Assembly (NCBI GenBank): GCA_942493055.1
Contig: OW818680.1
Coordinates: 4,836,001-4,900,000, forward strand
DNA: 64,000 bases
Source: CAIZQW01 sp942493055
GTDB taxonomy: Bacteria; Verrucomicrobiota; Kiritimatiellia; RFP12; UBA1067
Direction: 5' to 3'
In this document: piece by piece, positions 1 to 9,138 of the stretch
Layout: every line of letters begins with the position of its first letter
How positions within the stretch are numbered: the first letter of the stretch is position 1
Position numbers and translations under genes: made by a program
The notes under the pieces: generated by a model
The model's database searches: none
The model's input: only the letters and a program-made list of their open reading frames with translations
What the model was told of the DNA's origin: nothing

Positions 1-336
1 AGCGTTGCTGGCTATCTGGATATGCACCCCCGTTTCATGATCAGTTCAGAAATAAACAAAAATACTGAACTGAGAGGGCAGGACAAGGTCCTTGACATTT
101 GCTCGATCCTGGGCGCAACAGAATATTATAATGCGATAGGAGGAAAGGAATTGTACGACTTCGCAGCATTTCGTGACAAAGGGATTCGCCTCTCATTTTT
201 AAAGACGGACAGTATACAGTACAAACAGTTTAACCACGATTTTGTCCCAAACCTGTCTGTTTTGGATGTCCTGATGTTTAACTCAAAAGCATCCATCCAT
301 GAGATGTTAAAGGCGTATACCTTGGAATCGATGTAA
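1..336 (+). CDS. WbqC-like family protein, 5' end outside window
   Basis: The reading frame is open from the first base, so only the C-terminal part (about 111 residues) is present. It has the features of the C-terminal half of WbqC-like proteins: an SS pair after the start, an ICxxLGA-Y segment, a GGKELYD-like stretch, a 'gI.LsFL' strand, Y-Q-F and a final 'NLSVLDVLMFN' block near the end. These proteins occur in O-antigen and capsule loci and may act in amino-sugar acylation, but the biochemistry is poorly defined. It ends 3 bases before the flippase start, so the two are probably co-transcribed. Confidence 0.7.
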   Translation, partial: SVAGYLDMHPRFMISSEINKNTELRGQDKVLDICSILGATEYYNAIGGKELYDFAAFRDKGIRLSFLKTDSIQYKQFNHDFVPNLSVLDVLMFNSKASIHEMLKAYTLESM

Positions 337-339
337 TCG

Positions 340-1779
340 ATGTCTGCCTTAAAACAGAAGATCATGAGTGGTGTTTTCTGGCGCACCCTAGAACGGTTTG
401 GGACGCAAGGCATTGGCCTCGCCATTTCAATGGTTTTGGCCCGTCTACTCGGCCCAGAGGAATATGGAACCGTTGCGCTCCTTTCCATCTTTCTGATGGT
501 TTCCAATGTTTTTGTAGATAGTGGTTTTGGCAAGGCGCTGATTCAGCGGAAGAATGCGGATGAACTCGATTTCAATACCATTTTCTTTTTTAATATCTTT
601 GCCGCAACTGTTATTTATTGCTTCTTGTTTTTTATAGCCCCTTGGGTCGCAGATTTCTATGACAAACCGATTCTTGTGTTGATTCTCCGGATTTCCGCAT
701 TGAATTTGGTCATAGGATCCCTTAATTGCGTTCAGAATGCACTCTTGATCCGCGAGATGCGTTTTCACCTGAGCTTCATGGTCAGCCTCGCGGGGATCTT
801 GACGCATGGTGCAGTGGGGATTACCCTGGCCTATCTCGGGTATGGTGTCTGGTCGTTAGTCTTCAGCCAGTTGGCCTATACGACTGTTTCGATGGTGGCG
901 AGGTGGTTGCTGATTGGCTGGCATCCCCGGTTCTGTTTTTCAATTGAGCGCTTAAAGAACCTCTTTGGATTCAGTTCCAAATTGCTGTACTCCGAACTCT
1001 TAGATACTGGCTTTAATCAAATGTACGGACTGCTGATCGGAAAGATCTACTCGCCTGCGGACTTAGCCTATTACAACAGAGGAGATACGCTGCCAGGCAT
1101 GATCATGGGGAGTATTCAGGGGGTCATCGGCAGTGTTGTCTTCCCGGCGCTCTCTTCGATCCAGGATCAGCGGGATCAGATGAAGAAGCTGATGCGTCGT
1201 GCGCTGAGCCTCGCCTCCTTTGTCGCCTTTCCCGCCATGTTCGGGCTGGCTGCTGTTGCGCGTCCTCTGGTTGCTCTCTGGCTTTCAGAGAAGTGGTTGC
1301 CGGCTGTGCCGTATGTTCAGATTGCGTGTTTTACGTATGCCTTTTGGCCTGTGCATGTGGCCAACCTCCAGGTAATACAGGCCTGCGGACGAAGTGATAT
1401 CTTTTTTCGGATGGAAATTGCAAAGCGCATCATTCTTGTGATTGCCATTCTTTTGACCTTCCAGCATGGCGTGATGGCGCTTGTCTTGGGCCGGGCTGCA
1501 ACCGCGCCGATCGGTCTGCTGATCAATGTCTGGCCGAACAAGAAACTCATCGGCTATTCGTTTGGCGAGCAGTGCAAAGACCTCTTCCCCTTTCTGCTTC
1601 TCGCCAGTGTAATGGCCGGGGCCGTAGCTATGCTCTCCTTCTTGCCTTTGCCGGACGGCCTCTTGCTTCTGGCTCAAGTCATGCTGGGCGGCCTTGTTTA
1701 TCTGGCGGGCAGTTGGTTCGTTGTGCCTGAGACGGTCAGCTATATGTACAATACAATCCGCTCCATGATTAAACGGTAA
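340..1779 (+). CDS. Wzx-like polysaccharide flippase (MOP superfamily)
   Basis: A 479-residue integral membrane protein, the usual length of Wzx/O-antigen flippases. The N-terminus (GVFWRTLERFGTQGIGL) and the 'ArLLGPEEYG' segment near residues 35-45 are typical of the polysaccharide-transporter branch of the MOP exporters. Many hydrophobic segments run to the C-terminus. It would flip undecaprenyl-linked repeat units across the inner membrane. The gene lies between WbqC-like and GT2 genes with gaps of 2-3 bases, which suggests one transcript. Family assignment is firm; the transported glycan cannot be read from the sequence. Confidence 0.92.
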   Translation: MSALKQKIMSGVFWRTLERFGTQGIGLAISMVLARLLGPEEYGTVALLSIFLMVSNVFVDSGFGKALIQRKNADELDFNTIFFFNIFAATVIYCFLFFIAPWVADFYDKPILVLILRISALNLVIGSLNCVQNALLIREMRFHLSFMVSLAGILTHGAVGITLAYLGYGVWSLVFSQLAYTTVSMVARWLLIGWHPRFCFSIERLKNLFGFSSKLLYSELLDTGFNQMYGLLIGKIYSPADLAYYNRGDTLPGMIMGSIQGVIGSVVFPALSSIQDQRDQMKKLMRRALSLASFVAFPAMFGLAAVARPLVALWLSEKWLPAVPYVQIACFTYAFWPVHVANLQVIQACGRSDIFFRMEIAKRIILVIAILLTFQHGVMALVLGRAATAPIGLLINVWPNKKLIGYSFGEQCKDLFPFLLLASVMAGAVAMLSFLPLPDGLLLLAQVMLGGLVYLAGSWFVVPETVSYMYNTIRSMIKR

Positions 1780-1781
1780 CA

Positions 1782-2807
1782 ATGAGAAGACTCCTCGACC
1801 TCTTAAAGTTGGATTCTGCGATCCCTGAGCCGACCATCCCGCTCATAGAACCCGCCCAGGAGATCAGCGACCGTGAATTAGTCACTCAGCCTGTGGTCTC
1901 GGTTTGCATCGTAACCTACAACCACCAGCAGTGGATCCGTCAGGCAATCGAGAGCGTGGTCGAACAGAAGACGTCCTTTCCTTTTGAAATCATCATCGGC
2001 GAAGACTGCTCGACTGATCAGACGCGGGCCATTGTTCTTGAGTATCAGAAGAAATACCCCAGCCTGATCCGCGTGCTGATCTCCGAGAAGAATGTTGGCG
2101 CTACGCGTAATTTCTGGCGGATCCTTCAATCGGCACGTGGCCAGTATCTGGCGTTCTTGGAGGGCGATGATTACTGGGTTTCTCCTAGCCGTCTGGCTTT
2201 GCAGGTGCAACGCTTGGAGGAGTCTCCGGCATCGATGCTCTGTGCGGCCAATACGCGGATTGTGGTCTCCCAGTTAGGAAGCCCTGATAAAGAGGTCGGG
2301 TTTTTTGTCCGCGCCAGCAAACCCCTCGCTTCACTCTCCGATGTTCTGGTTCAGCAATATCATGTCTCCTCGTGCCTCATGCGCGCAACATTGTTGGAGG
2401 AGATCAAGCCGTGGTATCAGCGGTATGGAAATGTCTTGGATATCCAGATGCTCTGTCTGGCTGCAAAGAACAGGATGATCGTCTATCTGGATCAGGTGGT
2501 TTCGGTTCGGCGCTCAACGGGTGAGGGATATTACTCAATCCTTAACGGTATGCAGCAGCATCTTTTTGACGTGAAGTGGATATATCATATTGCCCGGTTC
2601 TTGGCCCCTGCTGGCGATCTGGTTTTTCTTAGGCGTATGTTTGCACGGGGTTTCGAATATGGTGTGCTGGCCAAGCAGCAGGACAGAGGCTCCTTCTCTT
2701 GGCTTGCCTATTTCAAATGTATTTTTCAGGTCTCGCCGAAGGTGGCATTGTCGTTTGTGTGGCAGAGTCGCCGGCGTGTGATCTCCGGCCTTCTCCTGTG
2801 CGTATAG
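1782..2807 (+). CDS. Glycosyltransferase family 2
   Basis: A 341-residue protein with a GT-A domain from about residue 38: VSVCIVTYNHQ, then 'FEIIIGEDCSTDQT' and the acidic 'EGDDYW' motif near residue 126, where the DxD-type residues bind the nucleotide sugar and metal. It starts 3 bases after the flippase. The C-terminal about 100 residues are less typical and end with a hydrophobic stretch. Donor and acceptor are not predictable. The start gives about 35 residues before the fold, and no better start is visible. Confidence 0.88.
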   Translation: MRRLLDLLKLDSAIPEPTIPLIEPAQEISDRELVTQPVVSVCIVTYNHQQWIRQAIESVVEQKTSFPFEIIIGEDCSTDQTRAIVLEYQKKYPSLIRVLISEKNVGATRNFWRILQSARGQYLAFLEGDDYWVSPSRLALQVQRLEESPASMLCAANTRIVVSQLGSPDKEVGFFVRASKPLASLSDVLVQQYHVSSCLMRATLLEEIKPWYQRYGNVLDIQMLCLAAKNRMIVYLDQVVSVRRSTGEGYYSILNGMQQHLFDVKWIYHIARFLAPAGDLVFLRRMFARGFEYGVLAKQQDRGSFSWLAYFKCIFQVSPKVALSFVWQSRRRVISGLLLCV

Positions 2808-2896
2808 GCTCCCTCGCCTGTGCAGCGGCTCGGGTATCCGGCTGGCTGCGGCTAGAAAACCGCGTGGGGTCCAGGCATAAACGAGAGGATTAACTT

Positions 2897-2960
2897 TTAT
2901 CAACGAATTAAACGAATGGAACGAATTGGAATTAGCTTGATTTGTTTAATTAGTTGAAAG
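2897..2960. repeat. Short-period repeat, family C (about 9-base unit), facing pair
   Basis: A degenerate tandem of the unit AACGAATTA/AACGAATGG, followed within 20 bases by an oppositely oriented copy (TTTGTTTAATTAGTTGA). The two arms can pair over about 16 bases. The same family recurs near 15.3, 21.8, 30.6, 34.3 and 36.8 kb. The rest of the gap between the flanking genes shows nothing else. Confidence 0.8.
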
Positions 2961-3003
2961 CGCTTCAAGGTGTAGACAAAATGACTCTTACAAGGAGTGT
3001 AAT

Positions 3004-3672
3004 ATGAATAAAGAGAAGCTTATTGTTTGGGGTACGGGCCAGCTTTCCGACATGGTTTGCTGGTATTTGCGGCGTGATACGCCGTATGAAATCTGTGCCT
3101 TCTGCATGGATCAGGCGTATATCCAGGAGGCGACGCATGATGGCCTTCCCGTTGTCCCCTTTGAGGATCTGGAGAAGCACTATCCGCCTGCTGAGTATAA
3201 GATGTCGCTTCCCATCAGTTTTAGAAAACTGAATCGTATCAGGGAGGACCGTTTTCTGCGTGCTAAGGAGAAGGGCTATACCTGCATCTCGTATATCAGT
3301 TCGCGTGCAAGTTGCGAAGCCCAGAGCATCGGGGAAAATGTGTTTGTTTTAGATATGGCGGTGATCAATCCCTTTGCGCGGCTGGGGAATAATATTGTCA
3401 TCTGGTCGGGGACGCACATTGGACACCACTCAACGGTGGAAGATCATTGCTTTATCGCGAATGCCAAGGTGGCCGGGTGCGTGAGGGTTGAGCGTAATTG
3501 CTTTTTGGGAGTGGGTTCGGTTGTCTGCGACACCTTGGTTGTTGGTCATCATTCGATCATCGGTGGCGGGGTTGTTGTCACAAAGGATGTCAAGGAGGCC
3601 TCCGTCCTCGCGACCCGGCAGGTCGCGCCACTGCCTCTAGAAAGTTATGATGCGGAGGATATGCTAACATGA
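3004..3672 (+). CDS. NeuD-like sugar O-acyltransferase (left-handed beta-helix)
   Basis: A 222-residue protein with the two-part layout of NeuD/PglD acyltransferases. An N-terminal nucleotide-binding-like domain (LIVWGTGQLSDMVCW) is followed by hexapeptide repeats from about residue 110 (IGENVFVLDMAVINP, LGNNIVIWSGTHIGHHS, VERNCFLGVGSVV). The GHHS histidine matches the catalytic base position in this family. ATG follows AAGGAG (2991-2996) at good spacing. It overlaps the next gene by 4 bases (ATGA). Likely substrates are amino-sugar nucleotides or glycan units; the acyl donor is not known. Confidence 0.8.
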   Translation: MNKEKLIVWGTGQLSDMVCWYLRRDTPYEICAFCMDQAYIQEATHDGLPVVPFEDLEKHYPPAEYKMSLPISFRKLNRIREDRFLRAKEKGYTCISYISSRASCEAQSIGENVFVLDMAVINPFARLGNNIVIWSGTHIGHHSTVEDHCFIANAKVAGCVRVERNCFLGVGSVVCDTLVVGHHSIIGGGVVVTKDVKEASVLATRQVAPLPLESYDAEDMLT

Positions 3673-4616
3673 AATGGGAAAAACAAGGGGTAGTCTTTAA
3701 CATCGATAATGATTCCGATCTGCAGTGTACACATGCGGGTATTCCCGTTGTGGACATTCTGAATGACAAGGTTTGGCGGATCTATTATACGGCAAGGGAT
3801 AAGCATGGAATCAGCCGTCCCTTTTATATCGATGTGGAAGCCAAGAATCCAAAACATGTCCTTCGCCGGCATGACCAGCCAATTCTGGAAATAGGCAAGC
3901 TAGGTGCGTGCGACGACTGCGGGGTCACGCCGACTTCGATAGTCAAATTCAAAGATAAAAAATACATGTTTTATTGCGGATGGACGGTGCGCAATACCAT
4001 TTCATACCATAACTCGAATTTTGTTGCCATCAGTGCGGATGACGGCGAGACGTGGCAGAAAGTTGAAGGTCCTGTGATTAGTCCAACACCCTGGGAACCC
4101 TATTGTTCAGGGGCTTCCTTTGTTTTGGCTGATGAAGGCATCCTGAAGATGTATTATACCTCGTTTGTCGGCTGGGAGACCCATGACGGTCATCCGGAAC
4201 CGCTCTATCACATCAAGTATGCAGAGTCCGATGATGGTCTGACGTGGCGACGGGGGCCTCATGTGGCAGTCGATTTCCTCGATAACAAAAAAGGGGGTAT
4301 TGCGCGTGCTTCGGTTATCAAGGAAGATGGTCTCTACCGGATGTGGTATACCTATCGCGGAGCATCTGATTATCGGACGAATAGATTAAACAGCTATCGA
4401 ATCGGATACGCAGAGTCGAAGGATGGGAAGACATTTGTTCGAATGGATGGACAGGTCGGCATTGATATTTCTGAGTCTGGGTGGGACGATACCATGATTA
4501 CCTACCCGCATGTCATCAAAGTCGATGGGGTCTATTACCTGTTCTACAACGGGAATGCCTTTGGAAAGACAGGCTTCGGGTACGCCACGATGAGCGAAGA
4601 AGTGCTTAAGTGTTAA
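3669..4616 (+). CDS. GH43/GH130-like five-bladed beta-propeller protein
   Basis: A 315-residue cytoplasmic protein without a signal peptide. It has repeated blade motifs of the GH32/43/130 superfamily: 'YAESDDGLTWRR', 'ISADDGETWQKV', 'YRMWYTYRG', 'GVYYLFYNGNAFG'. Such proteins in polysaccharide loci may be glycosidases, phosphorylases or transferases working on sugar intermediates. Translationally coupled to the acyltransferase before it. The catalytic acids cannot be assigned with confidence, so function beyond the fold is open. Confidence 0.75.
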   Translation: MKWEKQGVVFNIDNDSDLQCTHAGIPVVDILNDKVWRIYYTARDKHGISRPFYIDVEAKNPKHVLRRHDQPILEIGKLGACDDCGVTPTSIVKFKDKKYMFYCGWTVRNTISYHNSNFVAISADDGETWQKVEGPVISPTPWEPYCSGASFVLADEGILKMYYTSFVGWETHDGHPEPLYHIKYAESDDGLTWRRGPHVAVDFLDNKKGGIARASVIKEDGLYRMWYTYRGASDYRTNRLNSYRIGYAESKDGKTFVRMDGQVGIDISESGWDDTMITYPHVIKVDGVYYLFYNGNAFGKTGFGYATMSEEVLKC

Positions 4617-4649
4617 TTTTTGAGCGTGCAAAGGAGATGAAGAACAGAC

Positions 4650-5459
4650 GTGCCAGCAAAGATATATGTGATTAATCTTCCGAAAGATGTGGAACGCCTA
4701 GAGTGGTTCCGCATGGAGATGCGGACGAAGTGGCCTGGGATGGCGTATGAGGTCGTCCCTGCCATTGTCGGCAAGGAGATCCCGGATGAGGTGTATGCCC
4801 GTCTGGTCGATGCGAAGCGGGCAAAGGCGCTTTTCGGACGGGAGATGGGGAGGGGCGAAGCAGGTTTGGTTTTAAGCCATCATGCGATTTTTAATAAGAT
4901 GATCGCTGACAAGGTGGAAGTGGCTCTTGTCTTTGAGGATGACGTACGGCTGGGAACACAATTGAAGGAATGCTTCTCCGAACTGGTGGTCTGGTGTGAA
5001 AAACAATCGGTCCCGGTTGCGCTGCTCCTCAGTGAAGCACACAAAGTTCGCAAATGGCTCGGGACTCCGCTTGGAAAGAGCGGAGTCCGTATCTGCAAGC
5101 CACTCAGTATCTATGGGACGTACGGGTTTATGATTAACCTACAAGCGGCAAAAGCTTTGCTTGCGTTCACCACCCCGGTATTCTGTTTCGCAGATGATTG
5201 GGCACGTTTTCATACGGAAGCAAAAATCCAAGTCTATTCCATCGTTCCTTTCCTGGTTGGTAACAATGATTTTGAGCGAAAAAAATCGAGTCTGTCAGAG
5301 GAGCGTGCGGTAATCTGGCATCAGTCTTCCGATGCCCAGAAAAAAAGGTCGGCCTTTTCACGTCTCAAGTGCATTGCTCATAACTGTCTATTGAAAATAA
5401 TGGACCGATTGACCGGCGTGACGGTCATTCAGGTGCGATCAAATAATGGGCTTCTGTAA
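4650..5459 (+). CDS. Glycosyltransferase family 25 (LPS/lipooligosaccharide type)
   Basis: A 269-residue protein beginning IYVINLPKDVERLEWF, a hallmark of GT25, with 'GEAGLVLSHHAIFNKM' near residue 70 and the acidic metal site 'LVFEDDVRL' near residue 90. The start is GTG; AAGGAG lies 13 bases upstream, rather far. The ATG at 4637 is out of frame, so GTG is preferred. GT25 enzymes add galactose or related sugars to lipooligosaccharide. The acceptor here is unknown. Confidence 0.87.
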   Translation: MPAKIYVINLPKDVERLEWFRMEMRTKWPGMAYEVVPAIVGKEIPDEVYARLVDAKRAKALFGREMGRGEAGLVLSHHAIFNKMIADKVEVALVFEDDVRLGTQLKECFSELVVWCEKQSVPVALLLSEAHKVRKWLGTPLGKSGVRICKPLSIYGTYGFMINLQAAKALLAFTTPVFCFADDWARFHTEAKIQVYSIVPFLVGNNDFERKKSSLSEERAVIWHQSSDAQKKRSAFSRLKCIAHNCLLKIMDRLTGVTVIQVRSNNGLL

Positions 5460-5502
5460 CCCTCAGAGCTCTGCCTCAGTCGTGTTCTCAGGAGAAAATG
5501 CT

Positions 5503-6447
5503 ATGTCGCTACATCAAGACCAACTTCCCCCTGTCGCCATTTTTGGTTTTAACCGACCTGATTGTTTGAAACAGGTCTTTGAGCGCGTTCGGGAGGTCAA
5601 ACCCAGTAAGCTCTTTCTGGTGCTGGATGGGCCACGGGAATCCCGACCTGCGGATGCTCCAAAACGACTTGCGTGTGAGAAAGTGCTGGAAAACGTGGAT
5701 TGGCCCTGCGAGGTCTACCGTAATTATGCGGAAAAAAATATGGGCTGCCGTGAGCGTATGGCCTCAGGGATGACGTGGGTCTTTGATCAGGTGGATCGTG
5801 CAATCCTGCTGGAAGACGACTGTGTGCCTCATCTTGATTTCTTCCCATTCTGCTCCGATCTCCTTGAGCGCTATGCGAGTGATACCCGTATTGGTATGAT
5901 CGCCGGACACGATGAACATTTTGAGGTTGTCAATACGAACGGCGCCAGCTACTATTTTGATCGTTTGGCCACGATTTGCGGCTGGGCGACCTGGAGCAGG
6001 GCATGGAAGCAGAACAAGCCGCAGATGGAGGATTGGCCGTTGCTGAAGGAGCAAGAGGCACTGCTGGATCTCTATGGAAGGCGGCGCTATCTCAGGGACT
6101 GGACAAAGATCTTTGATCGCGTCTATAACCGCAAGGTCAGTTCCTGGGCGACAGCCTGGGCGCTTACCATGGCCCGTGAACACTGGCTCTGCATCCACCC
6201 AGCCAGGAACTTGATCACCAATGTGGGGTTTGGTGCGGATGCCACGCATACCTCCGGCTCTGAGGTTTCACCTTGGGCAAACAGACCCACATATCCAATG
6301 TCCTTCCCCTTGGTCCATCCGCCGACGATGATTCCCAATGTCCGCTCCGAACAGATTGCGCAGAATACACAGTATTCCATTCCCTGGATACCACGTATTA
6401 TTATCATTCTAAAGGGGCTGCTTAAAAGATCCATCGGTAAAAAGTAG
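5503..6447 (+). CDS. GT-A glycosyltransferase, HlpA-like
   Basis: The preferred start is the ATG at 5503 behind AGGAG, giving 314 residues. An upstream in-frame ATG would overlap the preceding gene. It begins with 'PVAIFGFNRPDCLKQVF', has 'LVLDGPRES' near residue 41, and the acidic motif 'AILLEDDCVPH' near residue 90 at the expected DxD position. 'ICGWATWSRAW' near residue 160 is typical of the group often annotated as hemolytic-protein HlpA-like, which are GNT-I/GT2-related transferases. Sugar specificity is unknown. Confidence 0.72.
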   Translation: MSLHQDQLPPVAIFGFNRPDCLKQVFERVREVKPSKLFLVLDGPRESRPADAPKRLACEKVLENVDWPCEVYRNYAEKNMGCRERMASGMTWVFDQVDRAILLEDDCVPHLDFFPFCSDLLERYASDTRIGMIAGHDEHFEVVNTNGASYYFDRLATICGWATWSRAWKQNKPQMEDWPLLKEQEALLDLYGRRRYLRDWTKIFDRVYNRKVSSWATAWALTMAREHWLCIHPARNLITNVGFGADATHTSGSEVSPWANRPTYPMSFPLVHPPTMIPNVRSEQIAQNTQYSIPWIPRIIIILKGLLKRSIGKK

Positions 6448-6480
6448 GGTGCAAGTCACGAATTTAGCTATAGGCAACGC

Positions 6481-7695
6481 ATGCGAAGAAAAAAAATAGT
6501 TTGGCTCTGCACGTACACGAACGAAGAAAAACGGAGTCACTTGCGACTCTGGCGTAACAGGCCCATCAATTATGGTCTATGGATTCCTGACCTGCTCCGC
6601 GCCTTTGAAGAAAACCCTGAATATGAAATTCATGTGGTCACAACACAAAGTTGGATGAGAAGGCGTTACGAATCATGGAAGCAGAGAGGAATCACCTATC
6701 ACTGTTTCCAAGGCGGCGTACCGTTTGCGGGATGTGTCTATCCATCCTTCTTTCCAGTGGATGACTGGTTCCGCTATCGTGCCAATACCCGCCGCATTCA
6801 GCGTATTGTCAAAACCATCCAGCCGGATATCGTGCATCTGTTTGGCGCGGAGAATGCCTACTATGCGAGTTCGATACTTGAACTTAAAAAAGAGTATCCG
6901 GCGTTAGTCACGATTCAAGGGTTTGTCCATCGCGAGAAGCAATACCATGGCAATGCTACGCGGTTTAACGTGTGGTGCGAACAAGAAGCGGAAATATTAT
7001 CCTCCTGCCAGTATTTCACGGGAGAGTATGATTCGGAGCAGGTAGTGCGGAAATTCAACAAGGATTGTTCATTCTTCCACATGTACTTTCCAATCAACGA
7101 AGCACTGGTTGAGACCGTGAATCAAGAAACCTTTGAGCTGAAGTACGATCTGCTTTTCTTAGGGCGCGTCTGCAAGCAAAAAGGCATTGATGATTTTCTG
7201 GAGATCGTCCGCTTGCTGAAAGCGCGCAACCCGCAAGTGAGGGCTGCCATTGCAGGAAACGGCGCAAATGTCCCTAAACTGCAGGAGCAGGCCAGACAAC
7301 TGGGCGTTGAGGAACAGGTGACGATTCTTGGCATGTTGCCGACTCAGCGCGATGTCTATGCGGCCTTCAAGCAATCCAAACTCTTTCTGGTCCCCACCTA
7401 TAACGATGCCTTTGCGACAACCATCCGAGAAAGCATGATGCTGGGGACACCGGTTTTGTCCTATAGGACCGGCGGTATTCCTTACGCCAACCGCGATGGG
7501 CAGGAGAATATTCTCTTGTTTGAGCAGGGGGACTTCAAGGGCATGGCGGAGGGCGCGTATATCATGCTTACACAGGACGAAGAGCGTCGTGCTTTAGCTC
7601 AGCGAGCCCGTGCTTTTGCCGCAACTGAATTCTCATTGCAGCACAACGCAGAGGTTATCCAGAAAGCGTATGAAGCCCTTCTAGTGACGCAGTGA
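6481..7695 (+). CDS. Glycosyltransferase family 4 (GT-B)
   Basis: A 404-residue GT-B enzyme. The N-domain contains 'PDIVHLFGAENAYYAS'. The C-domain starts at about residue 220 with 'DLLFLGRVCKQKGIDDFL' and has the 'FLVPTYNDAFATTIRESMMLGTPVL' region carrying the E-x7-E-like donor-binding motif of retaining GT4 transferases. Probably part of the same transcript as its neighbours. Substrates unknown. Confidence 0.88.
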   Translation: MRRKKIVWLCTYTNEEKRSHLRLWRNRPINYGLWIPDLLRAFEENPEYEIHVVTTQSWMRRRYESWKQRGITYHCFQGGVPFAGCVYPSFFPVDDWFRYRANTRRIQRIVKTIQPDIVHLFGAENAYYASSILELKKEYPALVTIQGFVHREKQYHGNATRFNVWCEQEAEILSSCQYFTGEYDSEQVVRKFNKDCSFFHMYFPINEALVETVNQETFELKYDLLFLGRVCKQKGIDDFLEIVRLLKARNPQVRAAIAGNGANVPKLQEQARQLGVEEQVTILGMLPTQRDVYAAFKQSKLFLVPTYNDAFATTIRESMMLGTPVLSYRTGGIPYANRDGQENILLFEQGDFKGMAEGAYIMLTQDEERRALAQRARAFAATEFSLQHNAEVIQKAYEALLVTQ

Positions 7696-7726
7696 ACCAA
7701 GCACATCTGATAAGGAGAAAAAACGT

Positions 7727-8734
7727 ATGGCCTGTATTAAAGCAATCTCGTATGCCCTTCCTGAAACCATCCTGACCAACGATGAACTGGCTCAGCTTTA
7801 TACCGGGTGGACGGCTGAGAAGATCTTTGAAAAGACAGGGATCAGGCAGCGCCACATCGCTGCGGAGCGTGAGACAGCCGGTGATCTGGCTGAGCAGGCT
7901 GCGCGAAAACTCTTTGAAGAGTATGCGATTACGCCGGAGATGATTGACTTTATCCTGTTTGGAACCCACTCGTCGGATTATTTCATGCCTGCAACAGCCT
8001 GTGTGCTGCAAAATAAGCTGGGTATTCCCACGAGTGCTGGTGCGCTTGACTTCAACCTGGGGTGTTCCGCTTATATCTATGGGCTGACGCTGGCTAAAGC
8101 ATTGATTTCGACGGGCGACGCAAAGAATGTTCTCTTCCTCACGGGGGAAACGTTAACAAAACATATTCATCCTATGGATAAGAGTACGCGGACTATCTTT
8201 GGTGATGGTGCGGCAGCGACCCTTGTGTCGGCTTCGGATGAGGATAAAATTTTTACTGCGGTCCATGGAACGGATGGTGGCGGCTATGATAAATTAATTA
8301 TCCCTGCAGGTGCGATGCGTTCGCCACGCAGCCCGGAAACATCGCGCGAGATTTCTGATGACTCAGGAAATGTGCGCACCTTAAATAATTTCTATATGGA
8401 TGGCGCAGACGTTTTTAACTTCACGTTGGAAAAGGTGCCTGATGTTGTTCAAAAAACGCTTATTAAGAATAATTTGGAAATGGGGCAAATCGACCTGTTT
8501 GTCTTCCACCAAGCCAACAAGTTTATGCTGGAGTCTTTACGCAAGGTGATCCGTATCCCCCGCGAGAAGTTCTACATGAACATGGAGGATGTCGGGAATA
8601 CGGTCTCGTCAACGATTCCGATCGCCCTCTGTCGTGCCCAGCAAGCGGGTGTCCTGAAGTCGGGCATGAAGGTGATGCTTGTTGGTTTCGGAGTCGGACT
8701 TTCATGGGGCGCAGTCGTTGTAGAGTGGATCTGA
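7727..8734 (+). CDS. 3-oxoacyl-ACP synthase III family (KASIII/FabH-like)
   Basis: A 335-residue thiolase-fold enzyme with the complete KASIII triad: Cys113 in LGCSAYIYGL, His261 in FHQANKFM, and Asn291 in EDVGNTVSS. It condenses an acyl-CoA or acyl-thioester with malonyl-ACP. An AAGGAG motif precedes the ATG. It is followed 29 bases later by a dedicated acyl carrier protein. Location inside a polysaccharide cluster, rather than in a fab operon, suggests it makes a special acyl group to be transferred to a sugar, which is inference. It could instead catalyse ester formation, as some CerJ-like relatives do. Confidence 0.9.
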   Translation: MACIKAISYALPETILTNDELAQLYTGWTAEKIFEKTGIRQRHIAAERETAGDLAEQAARKLFEEYAITPEMIDFILFGTHSSDYFMPATACVLQNKLGIPTSAGALDFNLGCSAYIYGLTLAKALISTGDAKNVLFLTGETLTKHIHPMDKSTRTIFGDGAAATLVSASDEDKIFTAVHGTDGGGYDKLIIPAGAMRSPRSPETSREISDDSGNVRTLNNFYMDGADVFNFTLEKVPDVVQKTLIKNNLEMGQIDLFVFHQANKFMLESLRKVIRIPREKFYMNMEDVGNTVSSTIPIALCRAQQAGVLKSGMKVMLVGFGVGLSWGAVVVEWI

Positions 8735-8763
8735 TGTTTAACGATTAACACGAGGTAACAAAA

Positions 8764-8979
8764 ATGACATACGAAGAAAAGATCAATGAGCTGGCGGAAA
8801 TGTTTGAGATCGGGGCAGCAGAGCTAACACCTGAACGCGCCCTCGACACCCTAAATTGGGATTCCATGACCATGCTGACACTCATCGCCATGGTGAAGGC
8901 AAGATTCAATAAGAAATTGCCAGGTGCCGAGATTCGGCAGTTTAAAACCATCCAGGATATCTTGAATGTGATGGAGTAG
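8764..8979 (+). CDS. Acyl carrier protein
   Basis: A 71-residue acidic four-helix protein with the phosphopantetheine site at Ser34 in LNWDSMTML, a normal ACP length and layout. The canonical DSL is DSM here. It lies directly downstream of the KASIII-like gene, so it is probably its private carrier, feeding acyl groups to a sugar acyltransferase in the locus. It is distinct from a housekeeping ACP by context. Confidence 0.9.
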   Translation: MTYEEKINELAEMFEIGAAELTPERALDTLNWDSMTMLTLIAMVKARFNKKLPGAEIRQFKTIQDILNVME

Positions 8980-9138
8980 GGATGATTTAAGCGGGGTCTA
9001 AAATTGAATATTTTTTAGGCGAGGTAGTGAAATACTATTTTTGATGATAGGTATAAAATATTTATTATTGGTCAATCTATGTAAAGTTTCTAGATGCGAT
9101 TTAAGTGATTCGAGGATTGTTTTTGTGAGGATTATTGT
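8980..9138. other. A+T-rich leader at the border of a low-GC patch
   Basis: About 160 bases rich in A and T (for example TATAAAATATTTATTATT near 9050) separate the ACP gene from an A+T-rich gene trio. No gene is seen. The base composition changes sharply here, consistent with a junction of foreign DNA. It could hold a promoter, but no box pair with convincing spacing was found. Confidence 0.45.

Noticed and set aside
4605..4616. C-terminus EEVLKC of the GH43-like gene as a family A repeat
   Set aside because: The codons differ (GTGCTTAAGTGTTAA) and no array surrounds it; the resemblance to VLKC endings is chance.
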